DNA of 64,000 bases, from contig NZ_JAATVU010000017.1 in assembly GCF_013184745.1 (NCBI RefSeq), positions 51,556 to 115,555 on the forward strand. Reading direction: 5' to 3'. Position numbers and translations under genes: made by a program. This document shows, one piece after another, positions 9,615-20,639 of the stretch. The stretch comes from Mangrovicoccus sp. HB161399 (GTDB taxonomy: Bacteria > Pseudomonadota > Alphaproteobacteria > Rhodobacterales > Rhodobacteraceae). Position 1 is the first letter of the stretch. Every line of letters starts with the position of its first letter. Below the pieces are notes generated by a model. It did no database searches. It was not told the origin of the DNA and worked only from the letters and a program-made list of their open reading frames with translations.

Positions 9615-12600
9615 ATGACCACCGCCTGGAACCCTGACGCTGCATACCGGAACCCGCTCATGACCTTCGACGCCTTCACCCTTGCTGCCAAGACCGCGCC
9701 CGAAGCCCAGGTGCTGGACCGCCTGATTTCCGAAGCCGCCATTCCCGAGACGGTGCGGAAGGCCGCCTCGCAGCGCGCCGCCGGCTATGTCCGGCGCATC
9801 CGCGACGGGTCCAAGCCCGGCATGATGGAGCAGTTCCTGGCCGAATACGGGCTGTCGACCCGCGAGGGCGTGGCGCTGATGTGCCTTGCCGAGGCAATGC
9901 TGCGCGTGCCGGACGCGATGACCATCGACGCGCTGATCGAGGACAAGATCGCGCCTTCGGACTGGAGCCGCCACATGGGCCACGCGGCCTCGCCGCTGGT
10001 CAATGCCTCGACCTGGGCGCTGATGCTGACCGGCAAGGTGCTGGATGACGACGCGCCCGGCATGGCCGGCGTGCTGCGCGGTGCCGTGCGCCGCCTGGGC
10101 GAACCGGTCATCCGCACCGCGGTCGGCCGCGCCATGAAGGAAATGGGCCGCCAGTTCGTGCTGGGCCAGACCATCGGCAAGGCGCTGGAGCGCGCCAAGG
10201 GCATGGAGGAGAAGGGCTATACCTATTCCTACGACATGCTCGGAGAGGCGGCGATGACCGATCTGGACGCGCGCCGCTATGCCCAGTCCTATGCCGACGC
10301 GATCGAGGTGATCGCGGGTGCCTGCACCAAGGGCTCGGTCGAGGCCAATCCGGGCATCTCGATCAAGCTCTCGGCGCTGCATCCGCGCTACGAGGTCGCC
10401 AAGGAAGAGCGCGTGATGGAAGAGCTGGTGCCGGTCGTGCGCGAACTCGCCCGCGCCGCCAAGCGCGCCGGGATGGGGCTCAACATCGATGCCGAGGAGC
10501 AGGCCCGCCTGGTGCTGTCGCTGAAGGTGATCGAGGCGGTGCTGTCCGATCCCGAGCTGGCCGGATGGAACGGCTTCGGCGTCGTCGTGCAGGCCTATGG
10601 CAAGCGCGCCTCGATGACCATCGACTGGCTCTACGCGCTGGCAGCGAAGCTCGACCGCCGCATCATGGTGCGCCTCGTCAAGGGCGCCTACTGGGACACC
10701 GAGATGAAGCTGGCCCAGGTCGAGGGGCTGGACGATTTCCCGCTCTTCACCTCGAAGACCGCGACCGACGTGTCCTACATCGCCAACGCGAAGCGCCTGC
10801 TCGGCTATGCCGACCGGATCTATCCGCAATTCGCCACGCACAACGCCCATACCGTCGCCGCGATCCTGGAGATGGTCGACGGCGAGAGCTTCGAGTTCCA
10901 GCGCCTCCACGGCATGGGCGAGCGGCTGCACGACATCGTCCTGAAGGACGCCAAGGGCCGCTGCCGCATCTATGCGCCGGTCGGCGCGCATCGCGATCTG
11001 CTGGCCTATCTCGTCCGCCGCCTGCTGGAGAACGGCGCCAACTCCTCCTTCGTGCACCAGATCGTCGACGAGGCGGTGAAGCCCGAGGAAATTGCCGCCG
11101 ATCCGTTCGAGGCCCTGGCAACGGCCAAGGCGCCCTCCGGGCTGCAGGCGCCGCAGGCGATCTTCGGCGAAGGGCGCACCAATTCGCAGGGCTTCGACCT
11201 GACCGACGAGGACACGCTCGCCCGGATCGAGGCGGCGCGGTCGGTCGCACTGCCCGATGCCGGCCCGCTGACCGTGCGGCCGGGCACCGGCGAGACCGTG
11301 CCCGTGACCAATCCGGCGACCGGAGAGGCCGTTGCGCAGGTGACCGAGGCCGATGCCGAGACGGTCGCCCGCGCCATCGAGGACGCTGCGATCTGGGACG
11401 CGCCCGTGGCGGAGCGCGCCGCGGTGCTGCGCAAGGCGGCCGAGCTCTACGAGCGCGATTTCGGCCCGATCTTCGCCGCCCTGGCGCGCGAGGCCGGCAA
11501 GTCCATGTCCGATGCCGTGGGCGAGCTGCGCGAGGCGGTCGATTTCCTGCGCTACTACGCTGCCCAGGCCGAGGCCTCCGGGCCGGCGCCGCGCGGCATC
11601 GTGACCGCGATCAGCCCGTGGAACTTCCCGCTGGCGATCTTCACCGGCCAGATCGCCGCCGCGCTGGCCACCGGCGCCGCCGTGCTGGCGAAACCGGCCG
11701 AGCAGACCCCGGTGATCGCCGCCATCGCCGTGCGGCTCCTGCACGAGGCCGGCGTTCCGGCTTCCGCGCTGCAGCTGCTGCCGGGCCAGGGCGGCACGGT
11801 CGGGCGGCTGCTGACCTCGGACCGGCGCATCGGGGGCGTGATCTTCACCGGCTCGACCGAGACCGCGCGGCTGATCCAGCGCGCGATGAGCGAAAACCTC
11901 GACCCCGGCGCGCCGCTGATCGCGGAAACCGGCGGCATGAACGCGATGATCGTCGACTCCACCGCGCTGCCCGAGCAGGCGGTCCGCGACATCGTCGCCT
12001 CGGCCTTCCGCTCCGCGGGCCAGCGTTGTTCGGCGCTGCGCTGCCTCTACGTGCAGGAGGACATCGCCCCGCACCTGATCGAGATGATCAAGGGCGCGAT
12101 GGACGAGCTTGCTGTCGGCGATCCGTGGAAGCTGTCGACCGATGTCGGCCCGGTGATCGACATGGAGGCCCAGTCCGGCATCCGGGCGCATGTCGAGGCG
12201 GCCCGCACGGGCGGCCGGGTGCTGCACGAGCTGGCTTCGCCCGGCGGCTGCTTCATACCGCCGGTGCTGATCAAGGTGACCGGCATCTCCGCGATCGAGC
12301 GCGAGATCTTCGGCCCGGTCCTGCATGTCGCGACCTTCAAGGGGCCGGATCTGGAGAAGGTCGTCGCCGCGATCAACGCCACCGGCTACGGGCTGACCTT
12401 CGGGCTGCATTCGCGGATCGACACCCGCGTGCAGGAGATCTCGGACATGGTCCATGCCGGGAACCTGTACATCAACCGCAACCAGATCGGCGCGGTGGTG
12501 GGCTCGCAGCCCTTCGGCGGCGAGGGCCTTTCGGGCACCGGGCCGAAGGCGGGCGGACCGCTCTACCTGCAGCGCATCGCGGCCCCGGCGCCCGCAGTCG

Positions 12601-13061
12601 CGGCAGGCAGCTGGAAGGCCCCGGCCAATCTCGACCGGCTTGCCGCGCGGCTGGAGGCGCTGGCAGGCGAGACCCACGTCCCGCTGCGCCGGCTCGACCT
12701 GCCGGGGCCGACCGGCGAGTCGAACCGGCTGAGCGTGATGGCCCGCGGGCCGGTGCTCTGCCTGGGACCGGGCGCCGAGGCCGTGGCGGCGCAGATTGCC
12801 GAGGTCGAACGGCTCGGCGGCATCGCGGTCAGTTCCGAGGGCCATGTTCCGGCAGACGCGCTGGAATGGCTGCCGGGAATTGCCGCCGTGCTGAGCTGGG
12901 GCGAGGACGCGGCCGCGCAGGCGCGCGCGCTGGCGGCCCGTCCGGGCCCGATCGTCGCGCTGGTGACCGGGATGCCCGACGCGGCCCATGTGCTGCACGA
13001 GCGCCACCTGTGCATCGACACCACGGCGGCCGGCGGCAACGCGATGCTTCTGGCGGGCTGA
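9615..13061 (+). CDS. putA: bifunctional proline dehydrogenase / pyrroline-5-carboxylate dehydrogenase
   Basis: An 1148-residue enzyme oxidising proline to glutamate in two steps. Residues about 1-470 are the FAD proline dehydrogenase barrel (LNIDAEEQARL, RLVKGAYWDTEMK, ATHNAHTV). Residues about 540-1030 are the NAD aldehyde dehydrogenase with general-base Glu771 (ETGGMNA) and nucleophile Cys805 (GQRCSALRC). A further 110-residue C-terminal domain follows. The ribbon-helix-helix DNA-binding domain of the enterobacterial protein is absent, consistent with regulation by PutR. No clear Shine-Dalgarno is seen; an in-frame ATG at 9660 is an alternative start. Confidence 0.95.
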   Translation: MTTAWNPDAAYRNPLMTFDAFTLAAKTAPEAQVLDRLISEAAIPETVRKAASQRAAGYVRRIRDGSKPGMMEQFLAEYGLSTREGVALMCLAEAMLRVPDAMTIDALIEDKIAPSDWSRHMGHAASPLVNASTWALMLTGKVLDDDAPGMAGVLRGAVRRLGEPVIRTAVGRAMKEMGRQFVLGQTIGKALERAKGMEEKGYTYSYDMLGEAAMTDLDARRYAQSYADAIEVIAGACTKGSVEANPGISIKLSALHPRYEVAKEERVMEELVPVVRELARAAKRAGMGLNIDAEEQARLVLSLKVIEAVLSDPELAGWNGFGVVVQAYGKRASMTIDWLYALAAKLDRRIMVRLVKGAYWDTEMKLAQVEGLDDFPLFTSKTATDVSYIANAKRLLGYADRIYPQFATHNAHTVAAILEMVDGESFEFQRLHGMGERLHDIVLKDAKGRCRIYAPVGAHRDLLAYLVRRLLENGANSSFVHQIVDEAVKPEEIAADPFEALATAKAPSGLQAPQAIFGEGRTNSQGFDLTDEDTLARIEAARSVALPDAGPLTVRPGTGETVPVTNPATGEAVAQVTEADAETVARAIEDAAIWDAPVAERAAVLRKAAELYERDFGPIFAALAREAGKSMSDAVGELREAVDFLRYYAAQAEASGPAPRGIVTAISPWNFPLAIFTGQIAAALATGAAVLAKPAEQTPVIAAIAVRLLHEAGVPASALQLLPGQGGTVGRLLTSDRRIGGVIFTGSTETARLIQRAMSENLDPGAPLIAETGGMNAMIVDSTALPEQAVRDIVASAFRSAGQRCSALRCLYVQEDIAPHLIEMIKGAMDELAVGDPWKLSTDVGPVIDMEAQSGIRAHVEAARTGGRVLHELASPGGCFIPPVLIKVTGISAIEREIFGPVLHVATFKGPDLEKVVAAINATGYGLTFGLHSRIDTRVQEISDMVHAGNLYINRNQIGAVVGSQPFGGEGLSGTGPKAGGPLYLQRIAAPAPAVAAGSWKAPANLDRLAARLEALAGETHVPLRRLDLPGPTGESNRLSVMARGPVLCLGPGAEAVAAQIAEVERLGGIAVSSEGHVPADALEWLPGIAAVLSWGEDAAAQARALAARPGPIVALVTGMPDAAHVLHERHLCIDTTAAGGNAMLLAG

Positions 13062-13098
13062 GCCCCGCCGGAACCGCCGCCGCGCTGGAGCAATCCAC

Positions 13099-13141
13099 GG
13101 CCCGGCTGCCGCGAGGACATTGTCCGAAGGGCAGCCGGGCC
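13099..13141 (+). terminator. terminator-like nested hairpin after putA
   Basis: A perfect 12-bp stem (GGCCCGGCTGCC / GGCAGCCGGGCC) begins 37 nt after the putA stop. Its 19-nt loop itself contains a small GGACA/TGTCC dyad. A short A/T-rich tail (GGAATATTT) follows. Confidence 0.6.
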
Positions 13142-13281
13142 GGAATATTTCCCTCTCCAGGCCGGGCGCGAGCAAGAGGTATACATAATTAAGCCTATCG
13201 CGGCTCCGGATGAAGCTGGGGTACATTCCATCCCGGCTTGCGGCCTCTCCGCCATTCCGCTCGAAAACAGGAGATCGTGCG

Positions 13282-14363
13282 ATGGCGGATGCCGAGCTCG
13301 ACCTCAGGGAACGCCGCCCCGTCCGGAAACTTTCCGGCCAGGGCCTGCGCGTGGCCGGGATCTCGCAGCAGGCCGGCCGCCACCGCTCCAAGATCTGCCG
13401 CGAACCCGAGCGGAACCGCTTCGGGGACGAGCCCGGGCCGAACGGATGCTGCTGCCCCGATTGCCCATGGCCTTGCCGCCGATCAACGCCGCCGCCGCGC
13501 GAAGCTGCTGCCGGACCCCAAGCTGCGGACGGCCGTTCATCGACCGTCTCGCGGCCGGCTGGGCGCCCGGGCAGATTGCAGGCAGGATGCGTCACGGGAC
13601 GCTGGCCGTCCGGGCCTGCCGCGCGCTGGCCGGCAGGGCATTGCGCGGCAACGTCCCGGGAGGGGGGCGACCTGCGCCTCTGTCCACGCGCCGCGCGGCA
13701 GGGCCGCCGGCCTCGCCCGCCATCTGCCGGAGCGGCGGAGGAAGCGGCGCCCGCGCCCAGCCCGGAGGCCTCGGGACAGGATGGTCCCTGCCGTCCGTTC
13801 GATCGATGTGCCTTGCGGAAATCAATGACCGCCGGGGGCTTGGCCAATGGGAAGGAGCGGCGGGCGTGGCCGCGGAAGCGCCGCGGACGACCTGATGATC
13901 TTCCGCAGGACGCTCGGCGCAATGTCCTGTCCATGGCCGGGCGGCGGACGCGGGCCGCGGCGATGCTGCGGAACAGCGGCTGCAGGGCCGGGCCGAGGGC
14001 GGAGACGGTCATCCGCGCCCTCCCGCCGCCGCCCCTGGCGGTCCATCAGTTCCGCGCTCGAAGGGTTCGGCTGCCAAGTGGCTTCGGCGCGGAACGGCCA
14101 GGAGGCGATCGCTGCGGCCGAGGCGGATCCGGCCGAGGGTCCGAGTTCGCCGCCCGGCGGGACCTCGGACCCGGCATGGGCACGGAGGGCGTTCGCCACC
14201 GGCCCCGGACCCGCGGCGGCGCGACGGCCCGCCCTGCGGCCCGCAGGCGCGGTGGCGGAAGGGCCAGGCCGAGAGCCTCAACCGCCGCGCGCGCCGCTGC
14301 CTGCCGCGGGACAGCGCGGTGCCGGCGCTCCCAAACCGATCCATGAGGAGATCTGCGGCCGGC
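13282..14363 (+). pseudogene. decayed IS30-family transposase
   Basis: No frame is intact, but an IS30-type transposase can be followed through successive frames. The order is an N-terminal helix-turn-helix resembling LRERRPVRKLSGQGLRV...RNRFGDE near 13300-13430, then KLLPDPKLRTAV / FIDRLAAGWAPGQIAGRM near 13500-13590, EINDRRGLGQWEG near 13820, DLMIFRR at 13893, GSEFAARRDLGPGMGTE near 14135, and WRKGQAESLNRRARRCLPRD near 14253. The C-terminal end is lost where the IS110 element begins. Several frameshifts and stops separate these pieces, so it cannot be functional. Family assignment rests on the motif order. Confidence 0.7.
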
Positions 14364-14391
14364 AAGGACCGCGGAGCCGAAGGAAGAGAGG

Positions 14392-15381
14392 ATGAACACG
14401 GCATCATCCGAACAGGCCATCGGCATGGACGTCTCGCGTGACTGGCCGGACATCTGTTGCCTGCCCGATGGGAAGCGCTTTCGGTTGCCAACGCATCGGA
14501 TGGCCATGCCCAGGTGGCGTCCCTCGCGCGGCGGCGTGGCGCCCTGGTCTGCTTCGAAGGCTGCGAGGATCAGGAAACGATCCGGGGGATGGTTTTCCCG
14601 AGTGGCCGCGGGCAGGAACGGCGGCCATGGGCTTCGCTCGACGCGGCGAGGATCGCCGCGCGTCAATTGCCGCGGGCACGGGTCAAGGCCTTTGCCGCCG
14701 GCCGTGGAACCCGGTCCAAGACGGACCGGATCGATGCGGAACTCATTGCCCGCTTCATGGCGTTCCGCCCCGGGGCGGAACCTAGCCATCCGGCCGGAAA
14801 ATTGTGCGCGCTCAGAGCTTCGGCATCGAAGCGGGCGCAACTCCCCGAGATGCGCAAGCGGCAGCTTGCCCAGATCAAGCCACGCGAAAGGCGCGCGGCC
14901 ACTGGAATGTTCGCCGAAATGGACGTGGAGTTGAAGACCTTGCTCGACAACAGGATCTCAGAGCTGGAAGAACGCGTCGGGCAAACCCTCGCGGACGGCG
15001 GAACACGGACCGGATCCGACCGCATCCTGCGCTCCATTCCCGGGATCGGCCCCGTTGCCGGCACCATGCCGATGGCCGAAATGCCCGAGTTCGGGGCCAT
15101 GTCCGGAGAACAGGCCGCCGCCCTGGCTGGGCTCGCTCCCATTGCGCACGACGGCGGCGCGTTGCGAGGCAAACGGGCCATCGCCGGAGGACGGCGCGCC
15201 CTGCGGCATGTCCTGTTCCAAGCCGCCCTCGCCGCCGCATATCACAACCCCATGCTGGAAGCCTTCGCGCAGCGACTGCGCGACGCCGGACGGCCGCTCA
15301 AGGTCATCATCGCCGCAGTCGCGCGCAAGCTCGCCAAAGCTCCATGCAAAGCGCGCAAACCATGGGCCTTCAAGCAGCCTG
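14392..15381 (+). pseudogene. inactive IS110-family transposase
   Basis: The N-terminus starts at ATG 14392 with the RuvC-like pattern IGMDVSRDWPDICCLPDGKRFRLP. A one-base deletion near 14490 then shifts the frame to NASDGHAQVASLARR...LVCFEG. The C-terminal Tnp_20 domain follows (RILRSIPGIGPVAGTM, LAGLAPIAHDGGALRGKRAIAGGRRALRH). In active relatives the stretch reads DSG, where Ser is the catalytic nucleophile; here it is DGG. No natural stop follows in the expected place. It is 5'-flanked by the IS30 remnant and has no visible terminal boundaries. Confidence 0.78.
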
Positions 15382-15611
15382 GAGGATACAGTTGCCAGGC
15401 GATCGGATCATGTCACGCGACCCTGATCGCCAAACCGCCGAAATCCGGATCCGCATCATTCGCGGCTGCGCTCGGCCCTCGGAAGGTCCGAGAGCGCAGC
15501 CCTCGCCCGAAGCAAGCGGGGAAAGGGGCGCCGAGGACCAATCGGCGATTGGCCAACAAGGTCCCGGCGGGGCAATGCCCGGGGCGCAGGCCCCCGGCGG
15601 AACGGCAGAAA

Positions 15612-15636
15612 GCCCGGCGCGGAAAACCGGCCGGGC
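15612..15636 (-). terminator. rho-independent terminator of the gbcAB operon
   Basis: GCCCGGC pairs with GCCGGGC, extended by a 3-bp inner stem around an AAAA/TTTT loop. On the minus strand it is followed by CTTTCT. It lies 30 nt beyond the gbcB stop. Confidence 0.7.
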
Positions 15637-15665
15637 CTCGAAACTCAGGTAACCTGCGCGCCCGG

Positions 15666-16739
15666 TCAGGCGTCGATCGTGACCTTGCCCATCGGGTTCG
15701 AGCAGCAGGCGAGGATGTAGCCTTCCTCGATCTCCTCCTCGGTGATCCCGCCGTTATGCACCATGTGCACCTCGCCCTCGACCTTCTTCACCTTGCAGGT
15801 GCCGCAGACGCCGAAGGTGCAGCCCGAGGGGATGGCGATCCCGGCCGAACGCGCGGCGGCCAGCACCGTCTCGGTCTGGGGCACCGACTGGGTGACGCCC
15901 GAGATGTCGAAGGTGATCTCCGCCATCGTGCCCTCGGCAGGCAGGTCGTCATCCGGCTCGGGCGAGACGATCAGGCCGGCCTCCGGCTGCTGCGGCGCGC
16001 CGAAGCTCTCCTGGTGGTAGTGGTCCATGTCGAAGCCGAGACCCGCCAGCGCCTCGCGCACCGCCTGCATGAACGGCTCGGGGCCGCAGCAGAACACCTC
16101 GCGCTCCAGGTAGTCGGGCGCCATCAGGCCCAGCATCAGCTGGTTGAAGCGGCCCTGGTAGCCGGTCCAGGGCGAGAAGGCGTCATTCTCCTCGACCACC
16201 CATTTCAGGTCCAGCCCCTCGATCCGCGTCGCCATGTGCTCCAGGCGGCGCTTGAAGATGATCTCGGACGGACGCCGCGCGCAGTTGACGAAGACGATGT
16301 CGCAGGACCGGCCGCGGTCGTAGATCTCGCCGGTCATCGACATCATCGGGGTGATGCCCGAGCCCGCCGAGATGAACAGGTGCTTCTTCGCCGGGAAGGC
16401 CGCGGAGGTGAAGCGCCCGGCTGGGCCGGTCGCCTTCAGCATCATGCCGGGCCGCATGTTCTCGATTATCCAGCGCGTGCCGATGGAGTCCGCCTGCGCC
16501 TTGATCGTGACGGTGATCGACAGCGGCCGCGAGGGCGGCGAGGAGATCGTGTAGGTCCGGTAGAGCGGCCCGCCGGGGACGGGCAGCTCAAGCGTGACGA
16601 ACTGCCCGGCCTGGAAGGCGAAGGGCCGCCCCGAGGGGGCCTGGAAGCAGACCGTGACGACATCCGGGGACTCGGGCAGGACCGAGACGCATTCCAGGCG
16701 TTCCTCGTCGGTCCAGTGGCCGGCAGCTTGCTTGCTCAT
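15666..16739 (-). CDS. gbcB: glycine betaine monooxygenase, ferredoxin-reductase subunit
   Basis: A 357-residue three-part electron-transfer protein. It has an FAD domain (PLYRTYTISSPPS), a NAD domain (FISAGSGITPMMSM) and a C-terminal plant-type 2Fe-2S domain with Cys spacing C-x4-C-x2-C plus a distal Cys (CTFGVCGTC ... ACC). It passes electrons from NAD(P)H to GbcA, which demethylates glycine betaine to dimethylglycine and formaldehyde. The start at 16739 lies 10 nt after the gbcA stop, so the two form one operon. An upstream in-frame ATG at 16787 would overlap gbcA and add 16 Arg/Pro-rich residues. Confidence 0.88.
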   Translation of the reverse strand: MSKQAAGHWTDEERLECVSVLPESPDVVTVCFQAPSGRPFAFQAGQFVTLELPVPGGPLYRTYTISSPPSRPLSITVTIKAQADSIGTRWIIENMRPGMMLKATGPAGRFTSAAFPAKKHLFISAGSGITPMMSMTGEIYDRGRSCDIVFVNCARRPSEIIFKRRLEHMATRIEGLDLKWVVEENDAFSPWTGYQGRFNQLMLGLMAPDYLEREVFCCGPEPFMQAVREALAGLGFDMDHYHQESFGAPQQPEAGLIVSPEPDDDLPAEGTMAEITFDISGVTQSVPQTETVLAAARSAGIAIPSGCTFGVCGTCKVKKVEGEVHMVHNGGITEEEIEEGYILACCSNPMGKVTIDA

Positions 16740-16749
16740 TGTCTGGGGG

Positions 16750-18066
<1,317 letters not shown>

Positions 18067-18146
18067 TCATGTGGGATTAGATCAAGTAAACTCATGGACC
18101 CGGTGGCGCGCAAGCGGCACTTCCCGACACAAAAGCGACATCCGCC

Positions 18147-19058
18147 TTGCCCAAGCCCTATGACCTGCCCTCTCTCGGCGATCTTGCCTGTTTCGAATGC
18201 GCTGCCCGAAATTTGAGCTTCAAGCTCGCCGCGGTCGAGCTGAACGTCACGCCGGCCGCAGTTAGCCATAGAATCAAGGCGCTTGAACAGGATCTCGGCC
18301 AGCCGCTTTTCACCCGTCAATATCGAGGCGTGGAGCTGACCGAGGCCGGAGCGCTGCTTTTCGTGTCGCTCCAGCGCGGCTTCGAGGCGATCTCCGAAGG
18401 CGTGTCCCGGATCCGCTACCGGCACGACCAGACCGGGGTGACGATTGCCGCGACGACTGCCATGAGCGGACTCTGGCTCACGCCACGGCTGGCCGCCTTC
18501 TGGCGCGCGCATCCCGGCATCGCGATCTCGCAGATGGTGCAGGATACCGGCGCGCCGCTGGGGCCGGGCGCGGTGCCGCCGGATCTGAGCATCCATTACG
18601 GGCGGCCGGAGCGCGAGACCGACGAGACGCGGCTGCTGTTCCACGACCGCATCCTGGCGCTCGGGACGAGGCGCTTCGCCACGACGCACGGGATCCGCGG
18701 GGTGGCCGACCTGCTGAAGGTGCCGCTGATCCACACGCTCTCGGGCACGAATGCCTGGACCGACTGGCAGGAATGGTTCGAGACGCTGGGCTGGCCCGCG
18801 CCGCAGGGCCCGGGCTTCGCGCTGAACAACTACCTGATCTCGCTGCAGGCGGCGGAGGACGATGTCGGCGCGGTGCTGGGATGGGAGGGACTGCTCGGCT
18901 CGCATCTGGAAAGCGGGCGGCTGGTGCAGCTGGTGCCGGACACGATGATCTCGCCCTGTCCGTTCTACCTGCGCATCCACGCCCATGCCTCGGCCAATGC
19001 CCGGCTCTTCGCCGACTGGCTGGTGGAGCAGGATGTCCCGGCGCAGACGCCTGCCTGA
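18147..19058 (+). CDS. LysR-family regulator (GcvA-like), divergent from gbcAB
   Basis: A 303-residue protein with an N-terminal helix-turn-helix (FKLAAVELNVTPAAVSHRIKALEQDLGQPLFTRQYRGVELTEAG) and a C-terminal periplasmic-binding-like effector domain. The best start is TTG 18147, giving a GcvA-type MPKPYDLPSL beginning; no strong Shine-Dalgarno is visible. Its position back-to-back with gbcA suggests it controls that operon, sensing betaine or a C1/glycine-related ligand. Confidence 0.8.
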   Translation: MPKPYDLPSLGDLACFECAARNLSFKLAAVELNVTPAAVSHRIKALEQDLGQPLFTRQYRGVELTEAGALLFVSLQRGFEAISEGVSRIRYRHDQTGVTIAATTAMSGLWLTPRLAAFWRAHPGIAISQMVQDTGAPLGPGAVPPDLSIHYGRPERETDETRLLFHDRILALGTRRFATTHGIRGVADLLKVPLIHTLSGTNAWTDWQEWFETLGWPAPQGPGFALNNYLISLQAAEDDVGAVLGWEGLLGSHLESGRLVQLVPDTMISPCPFYLRIHAHASANARLFADWLVEQDVPAQTPA

Positions 19059-19239
19059 CCACCGGTCGGGCTGTGCCGGCGAAGGCCCGACCCGGCTGCC
19101 GTGGCGCGGGAGTCCCGGGGCCAGCCGGATCGGGCCGGCACGGTCCGGCAGCGGCGGCACGGCCTGGCAGGCCCTGCCAAGCCCGCATTGGACGGGTGCA
19201 GTTGCGCCAATCAGTTGACGACGGCAGTTGCCCTTTCGC

Positions 19240-19930
19240 CCGGCGTACCTATCCCGACGCTGCCGGGACCAGTGAAGCCGTTCGGCAATGACCGGCAGGG
19301 GGCAGGTCAGACCAAGCGCAGCCGCGAATGCCCGGATCCGGACCTCGGCAACCTGGCGGTCGAAGGCGAGGCATCGCGCGGCCATCGGTCCGGAGCCGAT
19401 GGCGAACGGACATCGGCCGCTGGCCGTGCTGCTCCGCGCAGTTCGTCCAATCGCCGGGGAAAGGATCCCAGACGCTTTCCCCGTTCCGGCTCATGTTTCG
19501 GTCCGGCTGCGGCGGCGGTCCCCGCTCCAGCGACGCCAGAGCGGGGACCGCCGAGATTTTCGAAGCCCGCAGGATGCCGTTGCGCCCTCGCACCGGCGGC
19601 ATCCGGCGTCCATGGCCTCGCATTGCGGCGAACGGACACCGCGCCGCGGGCAGCGAAGGTGCCAAGACACGCACGGATGTCGGAAGCGCCGTTGTCGGTC
19701 ACCGTGGCGATCTCCCCGTGCGCGGGGATCTGGGCAAGAAGGTCCGGCGGCATCCCTCGCCGGTTCTCTCGGACCGGTGGCACGTGCCGGGTCGCTGCCG
19801 CCGGCATTGCTGGAGGTGAACTCGGCCGGTCGCATCCCCAAGTTCGCCGGGGAGACCGGCCCCCGTCGTTTCCGAGGCGGATCTTGCGCTGCGCGCCTTG
19901 CGCGGCATTGAAGGAGTGGACGGCTCCCGC
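19240..19930 (-). pseudogene. decayed IS5-family transposase, copy A
   Basis: Read on the minus strand in shifting frames, an IS5-type DDE transposase is recognisable. The order is a KIRLG-like strand near 19890, GMRPAEFTSSNAGG near 19820, AQIPAHGEIATVTDNGA near 19710, ARGAVSV / RRNARPW near 19630, LWRRWSGDRRRSRTET near 19510 and AFDRQVAEVRIRA near 19350. Stops and frameshifts separate the pieces, and the N-terminal third is missing. Confidence 0.6.
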
Positions 19931-20009
19931 TCCCGGAATCCCAATGTATGCCATTAGGCGCCGACAAAGCCACCACAGGGGGAAGAAATTCACGCCATCA
20001 ATGGCCAGC

Positions 20010-20230
20010 CGCCGGCAACTCGGCTGTGACGGAGCCGCTCTCCGCGTCGGCCGGGATCCGGTCGAGACGTTCCGGCAGGACGGGTCTGCCGCCGCCGCGG
20101 CTGGAGGCGAACGCCACCGCGCGGATGTCGCCCGCCGGCGTGTCCATGGCCTGATGGAACTTGCGGTAGTGGCGGCGGCGGTAATCGCGGGAACTCCCAT
20201 GATCTGGCAGTGGCCGCGTGATGTCGCGGG
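20010..20230 (-). pseudogene. decayed IS5-family transposase fragment, copy B
   Basis: A short minus-strand stretch (YRKFHQAMDTPAGDIRAVAFASS ... PVLPERLDRIPA) matches the same central region of an IS5-type transposase that is also present in the neighbouring copy, so two separate insertions have decayed here. It ends abruptly after the IPAD segment near 20015. No terminal repeats could be identified. Confidence 0.5.
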
Positions 20231-20639
20231 ACCGCTGCCACGCCGCATGCCGGGACAACTGCGCCGCCGCGGCAGCCCGTGCATGATCCCTGCGGACAGA
20301 CTCCTGCGGCTCCGGCCATGCCTCGGACCAAGCCCGCCCCGGGCCGTCGGGATCCTTGGAGACAACGCGTCCCCGGCCCCCGGGGCCATCGGCGGAAGCG
20401 CGGGCGGACCGGACGGGTGGATCCGCCGGGGCCCAACTCGAGTGCCGCGACGGAACGCCCTGCCCGGCCGTCCGGCGCCTCCCCTGGAGGCAGGGGGGGA
20501 GCGGACAAAGGCGGATTCCGGCCCGAAGGCGGACAGCGGAAGAAGGCCCGCCCCGGCTGCCGCAGGAGCTTTTCTCCCTGCCGCAGCCGGATCGGGCCCT
20601 CCTGCCTGCCGGGCCGCCCGCGCAGGCGGCTGGCCGGGC
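20231..20639. other. gene-free stretch downstream of purU
   Basis: About 400 nt of very GC-rich sequence with no coding frame that looks real on either strand and no recognised RNA or IS motif. It is probably further decayed insertion-sequence DNA. Confidence 0.4.

Noticed and set aside
9021..14012. A 1663-residue minus-strand open frame running through the putA region
   Set aside because: Only its last 157 residues (PutR) are real. The rest is Arg/Gly/His-rich antisense of putA and the IS30 remnant, a common artefact in GC-rich DNA.
19064..19092. GGTCGGGC / GCCCGACC hairpin after the LysR gene as a terminator
   Set aside because: The 8-bp stem has a 13-nt loop and no U-tract. It is possible but too weak to list in this GC-rich background.
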